Shown here: positions 32,350-43,300 of the stretch, piece after piece
Position numbering within the stretch: position 1 is the first letter of the stretch
Layout of the letters: each line of letters starts with the position of its first letter
Origin: Prorocentrum cordatum
Lineage: Eukaryota; Sar; Dinophyceae; Prorocentrales; Prorocentraceae
Direction of reading: 5' to 3'
Length of the DNA stretch: 64,000 bases
Assembly: GCA_963575745.1 (NCBI GenBank)
Contig: CAUYUJ010015283.1
Location: 921,410 to 985,409 of the forward strand
The notes under the pieces: generated by a model
Seen by the model: only the letters and a program-made list of their open reading frames with translations
Database searches by the model: none
Told to the model about the DNA's origin: nothing
Position numbers and translations under genes: made by a program

Positions 32350-33725
32350 ATGTCAGATTTTACATTGGATGAGCTGGGGTTCGCTTTGACGAAGATGAAG
32401 CGCGGGAAACCTGCATGTCCTGAGCACGGTCCTCCAGATGTTTGAAAAACCTATCTCAAGATAATGATGCGTGTGCGATTATTCTCGAAACTTGTCAAGC
32501 ATGTTGGGAAACCAAATACATATCAGAGACATGGAGAAGAACGAAAGTTGTCGTATTGTTCAAGAGAGGAGACGTCACGTTGCCCAGCAACTATCGCCTA
32601 ATCTCCCTCCTGACAGTTGGGTACAAAGCGCTTGCTACAATGATCCATCAAAGGATATTGCAAGGGGGGCAAAGACCGGATGCGCAACTCACAATTCGGA
32701 TTCCGACCTCGGCAAGACACGGCAGACGCCCTCATGGTGATCAGAGTGATGGTGGACGCAGCTACACTCAACGAAGGCGGCGGCATACTCATGGTGTTTC
32801 TCGATTGGGCGACAGCTTTCGACAGGCTGGAGACGCAGTGTTTGTCTGAAGCATTGGCTCGCTTTAGGATCCCGCTCCCCATGGTTCGGATGATCGAAGG
32901 AGTCTATTCGTAACGCTTCTTCACCCTTGTTGATCATTGCGGATGTTCCACGGACCGACGACAAGCTGCTGGTATAGTGCAGGGATGCCCTCTATCCCCA
33001 TATCTCGTCGTTGCTGTTCAAACTATCATGCTGCACTATGTTTATGGAGCTACACCTACAACGCGAACCAGCCGATGTGGTAACACGAGACGTACTGCAC
33101 GTAGACGAAACATTCAGAACTTCAAAGCACACGGATAACATCCAAGCACTGTTGAACGCTACTGTTCTGGAGGGGCAAAAATACGGCATGGAGTTGAATT
33201 GGGACAAACCAATACAATTGCAAATCTTGTCCAGCAGCTCGGTAACGAGACCAACCGGAGAACCCATCAGAATCATCAGTCAAACTATCTACCTTGGAGG
33301 ATTGATTATTAACGATGGCCGCGTGGGACACGAAGTTAACAGACGACTGGGTGTGTGCAGAAGTGTATGTCGAGAGCTGTGCTAAATTTGCGTTATTAGT
33401 AATTTGCTATGCTCATTGGACCCCTTGTGCGCGCGAAAGCATGACAAACAGCGGCTAGACGCTTTTGACAGCAAGTGCTTGCGCAAAATATTGAGCATCC
33501 CGCATAATTATTATTCGAGGGGTGTCGAACGCAAGACCCTTTCTGACTTGTTGCGTGAACACCAGGTGCAGATGTTCCACAACATCGCAGACAACAACTC
33601 GCTGGCCTAATACCTTGTGCGCGACGAAGGCGGCACCCCGAAAAATTGGGCCGAGCGCAGACTGAGAGGCAAACCCAGACAACACTGGGCCCAATCCGTA
33701 TACAAACATCAACAGGCATCCTGAT
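32350..33725 (+). pseudogene. LINE D reverse transcriptase and C-terminal segment
   Basis: Fingers: RTKVVVLFKRGD and YRLISLL (32538-32620). A frame change near 32670 leads to SQFGFRPRQDTADAL and motif A MVFLDWATAFDRL (about 32790-32830, catalytic Asp kept). After another change, GIVQGCPLSPYL is read near 32970. The YADDT motif has decayed to HVDET (about 33105), so the catalytic pair is lost. GMELNWDK follows, then IYLGGLI (about 33290), and the C-terminal LDAFDSKCLRKILSIP (33460) and RGKPRQHWAQSVY (about 33670), both usual in LINEs of this type. At least four breaks. Confidence 0.85.
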
Positions 33726-34084
33726 ATTTCTGACGCTGTCGTTGCCATCGGCGCTCTGTGGCCCGCATGCGGCATATTGATTGTGCATTTCTCGCTCCGT
33801 TCTCTTCCTCACCCTCGCCTCCCTCCTTTTCCGTCCTCCTCGCCTTCCTCCCCATTGCCTTACGCCGCATACATGCGAATTCTGCTCCCCTTGCGATGGC
33901 CCAAAATGGTTGTCGTGCCGACGCACCCTGCTGGACAGATGGCTTGAGTGAGTGAGGATGTTCGCACGGTTGTTCCACAACGGGGCAATTCCCTCAGTGG
34001 AAATGACCCCTTGTAGGGGCCTGTGAAGAGTGAACTTGGAAGGAGGCTATATTCCAACATCGTTGATGAGCCTTGGGTTTGCAC

Positions 34085-34165
34085 TGGTCCTCCTCCTCCT
34101 CCTCCTCCTCCTCCGCCACCGCCACCGCCACCGCCACCGCCTCCGCCTCCTCCTCCGCCTCCCTC
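34085..34165 (+). repeat. (CCT)n tail of LINE D
   Basis: CTCCTCCTC followed by GCCACC and GCCTCC variants, immediately after CACTGGTCCTCC, the same junction as at 2449. Confidence 0.85.
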
Positions 34166-34855
34166 CACCGTCCGCCCCATGTCCCGAGCTTGTGGCAGGA
34201 CCATCAGCTCGTCGCTGTCGTTGGAGGCGTGGTCGTCGTCGTGGTGGTGGTCGTCGTCGTCGTCCTTCTGGCTCGGCGGCACAGGCCGTAAGAGGCCTTC
34301 ACAACCTGGCTCTGGATTCATTCTCGAGGCTCGAGGGCCACAGGCCCGAGAACTGCCCCCGATGCCGAAACTTCTTGAACAACTGCACGCCAATCCGACG
34401 ACAGATCCTCGACCGACCGACGACGGCCTCTCGCACCAGGCGCGAGCGGCCGCCTGCGAGGAACACGCGGTCCATCAGCGGCTCTCCTACCGGGCGCCCG
34501 CGGCTTGCAAGTGGATGTGGAGGAACAACAAAAAGGCAAGCGTGAACAAAAACTCTCGTGATGTGACATCACACCCTGGCGGCAGAAGACACTAAACAGC
34601 TTTCAGAATGGGCCACGCAGGATGGGCATAGACGGAGACACATAGGTTGACCACAGTGTACAATACCATGTCAACAACAAAATCCGCCACAATGCTGCAT
34701 GTACGTTGAGGCGTGGAACAATGCCAAGGGCTGCCTGGCAACTTCCGTGAAATCTTCTAAGGGACCCCCCACCATCTCCGGTAGCACCCACCTGGCTGCG
34801 CCACCCCTACTCCCGGGGGGGTGTCTAGACGGCCATGGCGCCGCCTCAGGGATTT
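34166..34855. other. No gene recognised
   Basis: Includes a GTCGTC-rich stretch at 34200-34265. The plus frame 34023-34595 is mostly microsatellite translation, but its second half (from about 34330) is ordinary protein-like sequence without a recognised domain. Nothing else seen. Confidence 0.4.
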
Positions 34856-35420
34856 CCAAAGCTTCCATGATGGCGAAGGAGGCCCCCAGTACGGTCCAAG
34901 AGGGCCCCGATTCGCCGAACGATCGCTCGAAGACGCCCAAGATGGCCTCCAGATGGCCTAAGAGGCCTCCAAGACGCCCCAAGAGGCCTCCAAGAGGCCT
35001 CCAAAGAGTCACCCAAAAGGCAACATTAACTTACTTGTTCCATCGGTGTTTGAAGGATCTCGGCGTTCTCGCCTTTTCGGCAATCCGACGCTCCAAGACG
35101 TGCCCATCGGGCCACAAGATCGCCCCAAGACGGCCCAAGAGGCCACCAAGATGCCCGCAAGACGGCCCAAGAGGGCCCCAAGACTGCCCAAGAGGCCTCC
35201 AAGACGGCCCCGAAAGGGACACAAGAGAGGGAGCACGAACCGAAAATCCAAGCCTTCTGCCCCAAGAGGCCCCCAGGAGGCCCCAAGAGGCACCCAAGAG
35301 GTTCCAAGAGGCCCCCAAGAGGCTCGCACGAGGCCCCAAGAGGCCCTCAAGAGGCCCAAACGAGCCCCCAAGAGGCCCCAAAAAGATCATCAAGAGGCCT
35401 CAAACCTGCCTCCAAGAGGC
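34856..35420. repeat. Phased CCAAGAGGCC array
   Basis: Long run of 10- or 11-bp units. Between 35285 and 35380 the AA steps fall at 35285, 35296, 35306, 35317, 35338, 35349, 35359, 35370 and 35380, a mean of 10.6 bp per unit. A non-array insert at about 35042-35095 (GGCGTTCTCGCCTTTTCGG) recurs at 61250. The Pro/Lys/Arg frames on plus and Gly/Leu/Trp frames on minus are artefacts. Confidence 0.9.
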
Positions 35421-35905
35421 CCCCGAGAGGCCTCCCACGAGATCACAACGAACGTCAAATAGGCTGAATACCCACGACGCAGGCACGGTGGCGGCATTTG
35501 CCGTAGGCAGCTGGCTTATGAGACGACTACTGAGACAACTTCGAATACTTGATAAATACGGAGATTCGAATAAGTCTGCCATGTAGCCCCGATGCACGCG
35601 TTGCAGTGTCACCCGGTCCCTTCGAGTTATCTGTATTGAGCCATGTAAACATTTTCTAAGGGGCCCACAGCCCAGAGTTCCCAGCGCTCCCGGGCGCTAC
35701 TGGGTGCGTTCGGGGGGTCCCCGCGTGACTTTCGAGAGGGTAAGACGCATTGCTCAGGACAGCATGGCCAGCATTGTTTCAGATGCCTAAGGGGACCGTC
35801 CTGGAGTCTTCATGGGCGCCCTGGAGGGCAGCCCAAGAGTCCAAAATCGAAAAAATCCAGCGTGCTTGTGTTCATGGTGTTCGCATGACTGCCTTTTCGG
35901 TCTTC
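35421..35905. other. No gene recognised
   Basis: Unique-looking sequence between two phased arrays. No open frame with a domain, no satellite and no RNA gene. Confidence 0.45.
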
Positions 35906-36250
35906 AGAGCGTGAAAAGACTGCCCAAGAGGTGCCCAAGATCGCCCCAAAACGGCCCACGAGCCCCTAAGAGAAGCCCGAGAGGCACCCAAGACGGCCCT
36001 AAGAGGGGCCCAAGATGGGGAACACGAACTTACATGTTGAGCCCTCCGCCCCAAGATGGCCCTCAAATACACCACAAGTCCTCGAGATGCACCCGCCCTC
36101 AAATACACCACAAGCCCTCGAGATGCACCCAAGAGGCCCCAAGAGGACCCCAAGAGGCACGGAGAGACTCCCCCCAAAAAACCCAAGACGCCGCAAGACA
36201 CGACATCCCCAAAACCGCATCCAAAAGGCATCCGAGAGGCCTCCCAAGAG
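35906..36250. repeat. Phased CCAAGAGGCC array
   Basis: Same family and orientation as 34856-35420. It contains a 38-bp direct duplication: CCTCAAATACACCACAAG at 36061 recurs at 36099. It opens with CTGCCTTTTCGG (35890), a remnant of the insert seen at 35042 and 61250. Confidence 0.85.
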
Positions 36251-36379
36251 ATACTCACAGGCATCCAGGAGGCCTCTGACATGCAACCCAGGCACGATGG
36301 GATGAAGGCCATTAGACCTGGCCCGGCACGGAAACGGAAAGAGCGCCTTAAAAAAATAAACCGAAATTACTCACACCAC

Positions 36380-36605
36380 CGTTCGTACTGGGAGCCTTGG
36401 CGTTGAGAGCTTGTTACGTCACCCCTCGCTCCTGGGAGCCTTGGTGTTCAGAGATTGTTGCGTTGCCGCCTGTTCCTGAGCCTTGGCTGGGCCTTGGTGT
36501 CAGGAACTTGTTACGTCACCGCTCTTTGCTGGGAGCCTTGGTCTTAGCAGCTTGTTTACATCACCGTTTGCTCTTGGGAGCCTTGGTGTGAAGAGCTTTT
36601 TGCGG
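36380..36605. repeat. 44-bp satellite, block 1
   Basis: Units of about 44 bp around CTTGGGAGCCTTGGTGT, alternating with TTGTTACGTCACCGCTC- or TTGCGTTGCCGCT-like linkers. GGAGCC falls at 36391 and 36435. Confidence 0.85.
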
Positions 36606-36619
36606 TACCGATCGCTCTT

Positions 36620-37794
36620 TACTTGGCGTCTCTGGGCCTTCTTGGGAGTCCTATTGCGGCCCTTTTGGAGCCCTTTTGGAGCCCTTTTGGGGACCTCTTT
36701 GGGGCCTCTTGGGGCTTCTTGGGGGGCTCTTGGGGCCTCCTGGGAGCATCTTGGCGCGAAAGAAAGGCTACACTTTTCCGTTCGTGGTCCCCCTCTTGGG
36801 GCCGTCTTGGGGCCCTCTTGGGCCTTCTTGGGCGTCTCTTGGGCGGTCTTTGGGGCCCTCTTGGGCCGTTTTGGGGGCCTCTTGGGAGCCTCTTGGGCCG
36901 TCTTGGGGCGGTCTTGGGGGCCTCTTGGGCCGTCGTCGACGCCGCGAAAGCGGAAAAGCCGTCCATGCTAAAAATGTACGTTTTACTTTGGAAAATCACT
37001 GATTTGGGCCTCCTGGTTGCCTCTTGGGACGCCTCTTGGGAGCCTCTTGGGGCTTCTTGAAGGGCTCTTGGAGCCTCCTGGGAGCGTCTTGGGCGAAAGG
37101 CTAGACTTTCCGGTTCGTGGTACTCTTGGGCCGTCTTGGGCGCCCCTTCGGCCGTCTCGGGACCCTCTTGGGCCGTTTTGGGGGCCTCTTGGGAGCCTCT
37201 TGGGCCGTCCTGGGGCGGTCTTGGGGGCCTCTTGGGCCGTCGTCAACGCCGTGAAAGCCGAAAAGCCGCACATGCTAAAAATGAATATTTTCTCATGGGA
37301 AATCAATGATTTTGGCCTCCTGGGGCCTCTTGGGGGCCTCTTGGGGGGCCTCTTGGGAGCATCTTGGAGCCTCCTGGGAGCTCTTGGGGCGACAGGCTAG
37401 ACTTTTCCGTTCGTGGTCCCCGTCTTGGGGCCGTCTTGGGGCGCTCTTGGGCCGTCTTGGGCGCCTCTTGGGCCGTCTGGGGGGCCTCTTGGGCCGTTTG
37501 GGGGGCCTTTTGGGAACCTCTTGGGCCGTCCTGGGGCGGTCTTGGGGGCCTCTTGGGCCGTCGTCGACGCCGTGGAGGCCGAAAAGTCGCGTATGCTCAA
37601 AATGCAAGTTCTCCTCAGGAAAATCAATCATTTTGGCCTCTTGGGGCCCTCTTGGGACGCCCCTTGGGCACCTCTTGGGGCGTCTTGGAAGCCTCTTGGG
37701 CCGTCTTGGGCGGTCTTGGGCTCTCTTGGAGCGCTCTTGGGCCGTCTTGGAGGTATCTTGGGCCGTCTTGGGCACTTCTTGGGCCATATTAGGC
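36620..37794. repeat. Phased GGCCTCTTGG array with 310-320-bp superunits
   Basis: TTGG steps at 36850, 36861, 36871, 36882, 36893, 36903, 36914 and 36925 show strict 10/11-bp spacing. Anchors reading GTCGTCRACGCCG at 36932, 37239 and 37560, each followed by a GCTAAAAATG-like word, divide the array into superunits of 307 and 321 bp. The array ends at a palindrome centred at 37794/37795. Confidence 0.9.
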
Positions 37795-37820
37795 GCCTAA
37801 GACGGCCCAAGAAGCGCCCA
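37769..37820. repeat. 52-bp near-perfect palindrome at array inversion point
   Basis: The arms 37769-37794 and 37795-37820 match at 23 of 26 positions; the centre is the perfect TTAGGCGCCTAA (37789-37800). Array units read TTGG to the left and CCAA to the right. It may extrude as a cruciform. Confidence 0.85.
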
Positions 37821-37937
37821 AGAGGCCTCCAAGACGCCCCGGGAGGGCCATTAGACCAATACATCCGGGCCTCGCCCCTCCCCTGGACCCCTCCCTAGAA
37901 GGGCTTCGCTCCAACTCAACGGAACTCACTCGTACCT

Positions 37938-37980
37938 CGCTCTTTCCGTCACCTGGCCCAGCACAGAAACGGAAAGAGCG
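37938..37980. other. Perfect 12-bp stem-loop in the hairpin module
   Basis: CGCTCTTTCCGT (37938-37949) pairs with ACGGAAAGAGCG (37969-37980) across a 19-nt loop. The copy near 39530 keeps 11 of 12 pairs; the one near 46090 is weaker on its left side. At 36317 only the right arm is present. Function unknown. Confidence 0.8.
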
Positions 37981-38019
37981 CTTCAGAAACAGAGACCGAA
38001 ATTACTCACACCAGCGTTC

Positions 38020-38285
38020 CTACCGGGACCCTTGGCGTTGAGAGCTTGTTACGTCATCCGTCGCTCTTGGGAGCCTTGGTGTTCAGAGATTGTTGCGTTG
38101 CCGCCCGTTCCTGAGCCTTGGCTGGGCCTTGGTGTCAGGAACGCTGAGCCTTTGCTGGGCATTGGTGTCAGGAACTTGTTACGTCACCGTTCGCTCTTGG
38201 GAGCCTTGGTCTCATCAGCTTGTTTACGTCACCGTTTGCTCTGGGGAACCTTCGTGTGAAGAGCTGTTTGCGTTACCGATCGCTC
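38020..38285. repeat. 44-bp satellite, block 2
   Basis: Same unit as block 1. It carries an extra internal duplication around CTGGGCCTTGGTGTCAGGAA (38142) and the similar GGCATTGGTGTCAGGAAC (38158). Confidence 0.8.
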
Positions 38286-38289
38286 TTTA

Positions 38290-39400
38290 TTTGGCGTCTC
38301 TGGGCCTTCTTGGGAGTCCTATTGCGGCCCTTTTCGAGCCCCTTGGGGGGCCAAATTGGGGGCCTCTTGGGGCTTCTTGGGGGGCTCTTGGGGCCTCCTG
38401 GGAGCTTCTTGGGGCGAAAGACTAGACTTGTTGGTTCGTGGTCCCCCTCTTGGGTCCCGTTTTGGGAGTCTCTTGGGAGCTTCTTGGGCCGTCTTGGGGT
38501 GGTCTTGGGGGCCCCTTGGGCCGTCGTCAACGCCGTGAAAGCCGAAAAACCGCATACGCCTAAGCCGAATTCTCGCTTGCCTATGGAATATATATATATA
38601 TATATAAATATATATATATATAATGTTACCCTCTTGGGGGAATATCGTGGGGCTTCTTGGGGGGCTCTTGGGGCCTCCTGGGAGCTTCGTGGGGCGAAAG
38701 GCCAGACGTTCGGTTCGTGGTTCCCCTCTTGGGGCCGTCTTGGGGCCCTCTTTGGCCGTCTTGGGCGCCTCTTGGGCCGTCTGGGGGCCCTCTTGGCCGT
38801 TTTGGGTGCCTCTTGGGAGTCTCTTGGGCCGCCTTGGAGCGGTCTTTGGGGCCTCTTGGACCGTCGTCGACGCCGTGAAAGCCGAAAAGCCGTGCTTGCT
38901 AAAAATGCACCTGTTCCCTAAGGGAAATCAATGATGTTGGCCTCCTAGTGGCCTCTTGGGACGCCTCTTGACGGCCTCTTGGGGCTTCTTGGGGGCTCTT
39001 GGAGCCTCCTGGGAGCTTCTTGGGGCGAAAAGCTAGAAATTTCAAGTCATGGTCCCCCTCTTGGGGACGTCTTGGGGCCCCCTTGGGCCGTCTTGGACCG
39101 TCTGGGGGCCCTCTGAGGCCATTTTGGGTGCCTCTTGGGAGCCTCTTGGGCCGTATTGGGGGCCTTTTGGGGGCCTCTTGGGCCGTCGTCAACGCCGTGA
39201 AAGCCGAAAAGCCATATATGCTAAAAATGCATGTTTCCCTAAGGAAAATCCATGATTTTGGCCTCTTGGGGCCCTCTTGGGACGCCCCTTGGGCGCCTCT
39301 TAGGGGCCTCTTGGGGGCCTCTTGGGGGCCTCTTGGGCCGTCTTGGGCGGTCTTTGGCTCTCTTGGAGCGCTCTTGGGCAGTCTTGGAGGGGAACCCGAA
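38290..39400. repeat. Phased GGCCTCTTGG array with superunits
   Basis: As at 36620-37794. Anchors at 38523, 38863 and 39184 give superunits of 340 and 321 bp. A (TA)n tract lies at 38588-38623 between two superunits. Confidence 0.9.
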
Positions 39401-39597
39401 ACACGTGCAAAAAACCTAAGGGAAAAACCCGAACATGGCCATTACTTACCATCCGGCCCTCACCCCTCTCCTGGACCCATCCCTTATAGGCTTCGCCCCA
39501 ACTCAACGTCATCACTCGTACATCGCTATTTCCGTTACCTGGGCTGGCACGGAAACGGAAAGAGCGCCTCAGCAACCTGCCCGAGAGGGCCAATGAC

Positions 39598-39945
39598 ACA
39601 CTTCGCTCTTGAGAGCCTTGGTGGTAAGAGCTGGTTTCGTCACCGCTCTTCTTGGGAGCCTTGGTGTCCCGAGACGTTTACGTTGCCGCTCGCTCTTGGG
39701 AACCTTGGTGTTGAGAGTTGTGTACGTCACCGTTCGCTCTTGGGAGCCTTGGTGTGCACGAGTTTGTTGCACGTCACCGCTCGCTCTTGGCAGCCTTGGT
39801 GGGAAGAGCTTGTTACGTCACCACTCTCTGTTGGGAGCCCTGGTGTTCAGAGATGCTTACGTTGACGCTCGCTCTTGGGAGCCTTGGTGTGACGAGCTGT
39901 TTACATCACCTGCGCGCTTGGGAGCCTGGGTGTGAAGAGCGTTCC
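39598..39945. repeat. 44-bp satellite, block 3
   Basis: About eight units of CTTGGGAGCCTTGGTGT with GTTTACGTTGCCGCTCGC or GTTACGTCACCGCTCGC linkers. It ends where the compound microsatellite around element E begins. Confidence 0.85.
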
Positions 39946-40124
39946 TCTTCCTCCTCCCTCTCCCGACTCCCACCTCCCACCTCCCACCTCCCTCCTCCCT
40001 CCTCCCTCCTCCCTCCTCCCGACTCCCTCCTCCCTCCTCCCTCATCCCTCCTCCTCCTCCTCCTCCTCCTCTTCCTCCGCCTCCTCCTCCTCCTCCTCCT
40101 TCTCCTCATCATCCTCAGCATCAG

Positions 40125-40181
<57 letters not shown>

Positions 40182-40220
40182 CATCATCCTCATCATCATC
40201 ATCATCAGCATCATCAGCAC

Positions 40221-40252
<32 letters not shown>

Positions 40253-40255
40253 GCG
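39946..40255. repeat. (CCT)n then (CAT)n, 5' side of element E
   Basis: CTCCCACCT/CTCCCTCCT units, then (CCT)n at 40050-40105, then (CAT)n/(CAG)n up to 40255. Element E begins at once. It is open in the frame of the element protein, which makes that frame look 207 codons longer than it probably is. Confidence 0.95.
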
Positions 40256-40338
40256 CGATCCCACCCCCGCCCCCTAGCGCCAGCTCGGCTCGGCCGTTTG
40301 GCGAGCGAGCGGCAGCCCGCTGGGCTCGGGCAGTCGAC

Positions 40339-43300
40339 ATGTGCGAGGACAGTTGGCAGGCCTCCGAGGGCGTGCGCAACAAGTACGCGCGCAAGGTCCG
40401 CGAGTTGGAGGACAGCGACCCCGATGCCTGGGCCATCGCTGACGACGAGCACTACTGCTACCTGCAGGGCGTCAAGCAGTTCATGCGGTACCACGGCGGC
40501 AGGCGCGGGGGCAGCGACTGCAGCTCCGACGGCGACATCAGCAGCAACGGCGACGGAGCAGTGCAAGCGAGCAGCAGGGCGCCCAAGCCCCCGTCCACGG
40601 TGGGCCTTCCCCTCGGCGCCCAGTGGGCAGCACGCGTGGCCCTGGCCGCCGAGTGCCCCAGCCTGCTCCCCTTGGCCGACTGGGCCGCTGAGGCCAGGGC
40701 CGAGGCGGAGGCCGATGGAGCAGCCTTCGCCGTCATTCGTGGCCAGGGCTTCAAGGAGTGGATCCGTCACTCCATGGCTGAAGGCGCAGGCGGGCTTCAC
40801 GCCTATCGGCGCGGGCCCAGGGCATGGGCCCCTGACGACGAGTACAACGGGGCCCCAGCCCATGCCCCAGACCGAGTGAAGGTTGTGGCGAAGCAATGGT
40901 CAACAGAGGTCTGGCGGGTCAGGCGAGACCGCGACAGGTTTCGGCCGCAGCTCCCGCGCTCTGGCGGCGAGGCCCTCCCCAGGCCCTCAGCCGATGAGCT
41001 GCGCGTGGCCGCCAGGACCTTCAGGCACGGCACCGGCGTCGGCAGCGACCGCCTCAACCCGCGGAAGGCCGCGGACCTCAGCGACGAGCTTCTGGAGGCA
41101 GTCGTTGACTTCGGGATGAAGTGTGAGGAGATCGGCGGCTGGCCCGACGTCATCACGGACTCGCTCGTGGTCATGCTTCCGAAGCCCCAGGGCGGGTTTC
41201 GGCCCATTGGGCTGCTGGGCTGGCTCCCGCGCCTTTGGAGCCGAGTCCGTCAGCCCGTGGCGCGGCGCTGGGGCTCGCAGATTGACCCTGGCGTCGCAGG
41301 CGCCTTCTGGGGGGGGCGCGGCCGCGCGGCCGAAGAGGCCGTCTGGTGGCAGGCCCTGCGCGCAGAAGCCGCACACGCACGTGGAGAAGGAGCAGCAGCG
41401 GCACTCATCGACCTGTGGAAGGCCTACGAGCTCGTGGACTTGGCCATCATCCAGGGCCGTGGCGTCCTGGCCGGCTACCCTCGGGGCCTGCTGGGTATGG
41501 CCCTCACCCTGTACGTGGGGGAGCGCCGCTTCATGCTTGACGGTAGCGTGTCCGAGCCCTACCTGCTGGATGCGGGACTCATCGCGGGGTGCTCGCATGC
41601 GGGTCGGCTCCTCAAGTGCGGCCTGCTGGTGCTCGCGGACGAGCATGCGCGGCTGTGGCGGGCGCTCGAGCCCAGAGTCACCCTCGCCATCATGTTCGAC
41701 GACTGCTGCGTAGGCTGCCACGGACCGATGGCACAGGTCGCAGCCTACGTGGCCCAGGCGACGAAGGCGGTCATCTCACAGCTGGAGGCCCTAGGCTGCA
41801 AGGTCTCAGCAGCAAAGAGCGAGCTGCTGGCCAGCTCGCCAGAGCTGGCATCACTGGTCGCCAAGCTAATGGGAGGCATCGCCTTTCCCATCGCCGACTC
41901 GGTCAAGAATCTGGGGGTCGACTACTGCCTCGACGGCCAGGCGTTCGTGGTCCTCGAGAAGCGGCATACGAAGGCGGCATCCCAGTTGCAGAGGTTGCAC
42001 GCCATCCGCTCGCAGGAGACCCCAGCAGCAGCTCGAGTGGCGAACACTGGTCTGCGGCCTGCTACTCGCTATGGGCTGAGTGTGGTGGGTTGGCCGACGT
42101 CGCAGCTCAACAAGTGGAGGAGCCAGGTCAACGCCGTTCACCATGGGCACGGCCCAGGCAAGAGCCTCAGCCTCAGTTTCCTCCTCAGTAAGTGTCTGCA
42201 CTGCGACCCGCTGTACGACCACGTGGCGCTGCCCATTGTCGCATGGGCCAAGGCGGTGCAGTTCAACTCGGACAGCAGGGACCTGAGGGCCCTGGGCAGC
42301 GCTTTCGCAGGGGCTAGGACGCTGCTGGCCAGAGGCGGGCCTGAGGCGTTGGCTGGACGCGGGCCAGCTGCTGCGTGCGTGTTAGCCTGCCACCGCCTGG
42401 GCTGGACCGCCACACTGCCAGGGCTGCTCACCAACGACAAGCAGCAGCCGCTGGACCTACGGACCCTGGGGGCCTCCACGCTCGCCAAGCACATCGCCGA
42501 TGGCCACGAGAGGGCGCTGTGGCGAGCAGCGAGCAAGCACCCAGGACTGGAGCACCTGCGCGATGGAGGCGCCCTGTCCAGTATCAGGCGCACACTGGCA
42601 CGCAAGCGCATGAGCAAGCAGAAGGCCAAGCAGATGAGCTCGGCCAAGAACGCGCTGGTCGGATGTCTCTGGCCCGTGGCGCGGCGGTTCTTTGAGGAAC
42701 GCCCATTGGCCTCCTCTCCTTGGTGCCCCAGGGGTTGCCCTGCGCACGGCACAGTGCGGCACCTGGCGTGGCAGTGCCCAGCCACCGAGGTCAGCCGCGG
42801 CGAGTGGATCTCCAACGAGGAGGCGGACGAGCGGTGCCCCCCTGGCGACATCCCCTTTCGTACCATCGTCGATATGGCCAGCATCGAGGGAGACGAGGAC
42901 CCGCTCTGGTCCCGCGCTCTTGCACCCGAGCACCGAAGGACCCTGCCACCGCCCACCGACGCCAGGGAGGCGCGGAAGGAGGGTCATGCCGACTTGGTGG
43001 GGCAGCCGCTCTCGGGCGACCTCTTCACGGACGGGAGCGTTCTGGTCCCCAGCCTCGTCTCGGCGCGCGGCGGCTGGGCGGTCGTCGTCATGGGACCCGA
43101 CAGCGAGGCAGTCAGCCTCTTCGGCCCGCTCCCCTGGCCGTATCCCCAAGAATCAGGGGCAGCGGAGCTGGTGGCGGCCATCGACGGCATCCAGAGCTGC
43201 TTACCACCTGTGCGGATCTTCACCGACTGCAAGCTGCTCGTGGACGGCTTCGCGGCGGGCAGGGCGTGGTGCCTGCAGTGGCAGCGGCCTTACCGCGAGC

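Larger units (their letters stand above)
29290..34165 (+). mobile_element. LINE D: decayed EEP-RT retrotransposon
   Basis: On the plus strand the order is: ORF1-like segment (29331-30190), linker frame (30088-31122), EEP endonuclease (30995-31983), RT (about 32350-33390), C-terminal segment (33404-33725), 3' untranslated region, then a (CCT)n tail at 34085. No RNase H is seen. Base composition is clearly less GC-rich than that of elements A, B, C and E. Several stops and frame changes show that it is inactive. Confidence 0.85.
36310..39453. repeat. About 1.6-kb higher-order repeat, copies 1 and 2
   Basis: Each copy has a hairpin module (CACGGAAACGGAAAGAGCG or variant), then a 44-bp satellite block, then a GGCCTCTTGG array. 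The modules lie at about 36317, 37951 and 39537, so the spacing is 1.63 and 1.59 kb. The transition from satellite to array (TTGGCGTCTCTGGGCCTTCT) is nearly identical at 36623 and 38292. Copies 3 and 4 lie at 39454-45935 (split by element E) and 46015-47625. Confidence 0.85.

Noticed and set aside
34699-37898. Long Pro/Arg/Lys and Gly/Leu/Trp open frames across the phased arrays
   Set aside because: They follow from the repeat units, occur on both strands at once and change frame with the 10/11-bp spacing.
39718-40338. Using the upstream ATG at 39718 as the start of the element E protein
   Set aside because: The first 207 codons translate the 44-bp satellite and the microsatellites; protein-like sequence begins only after 40256.
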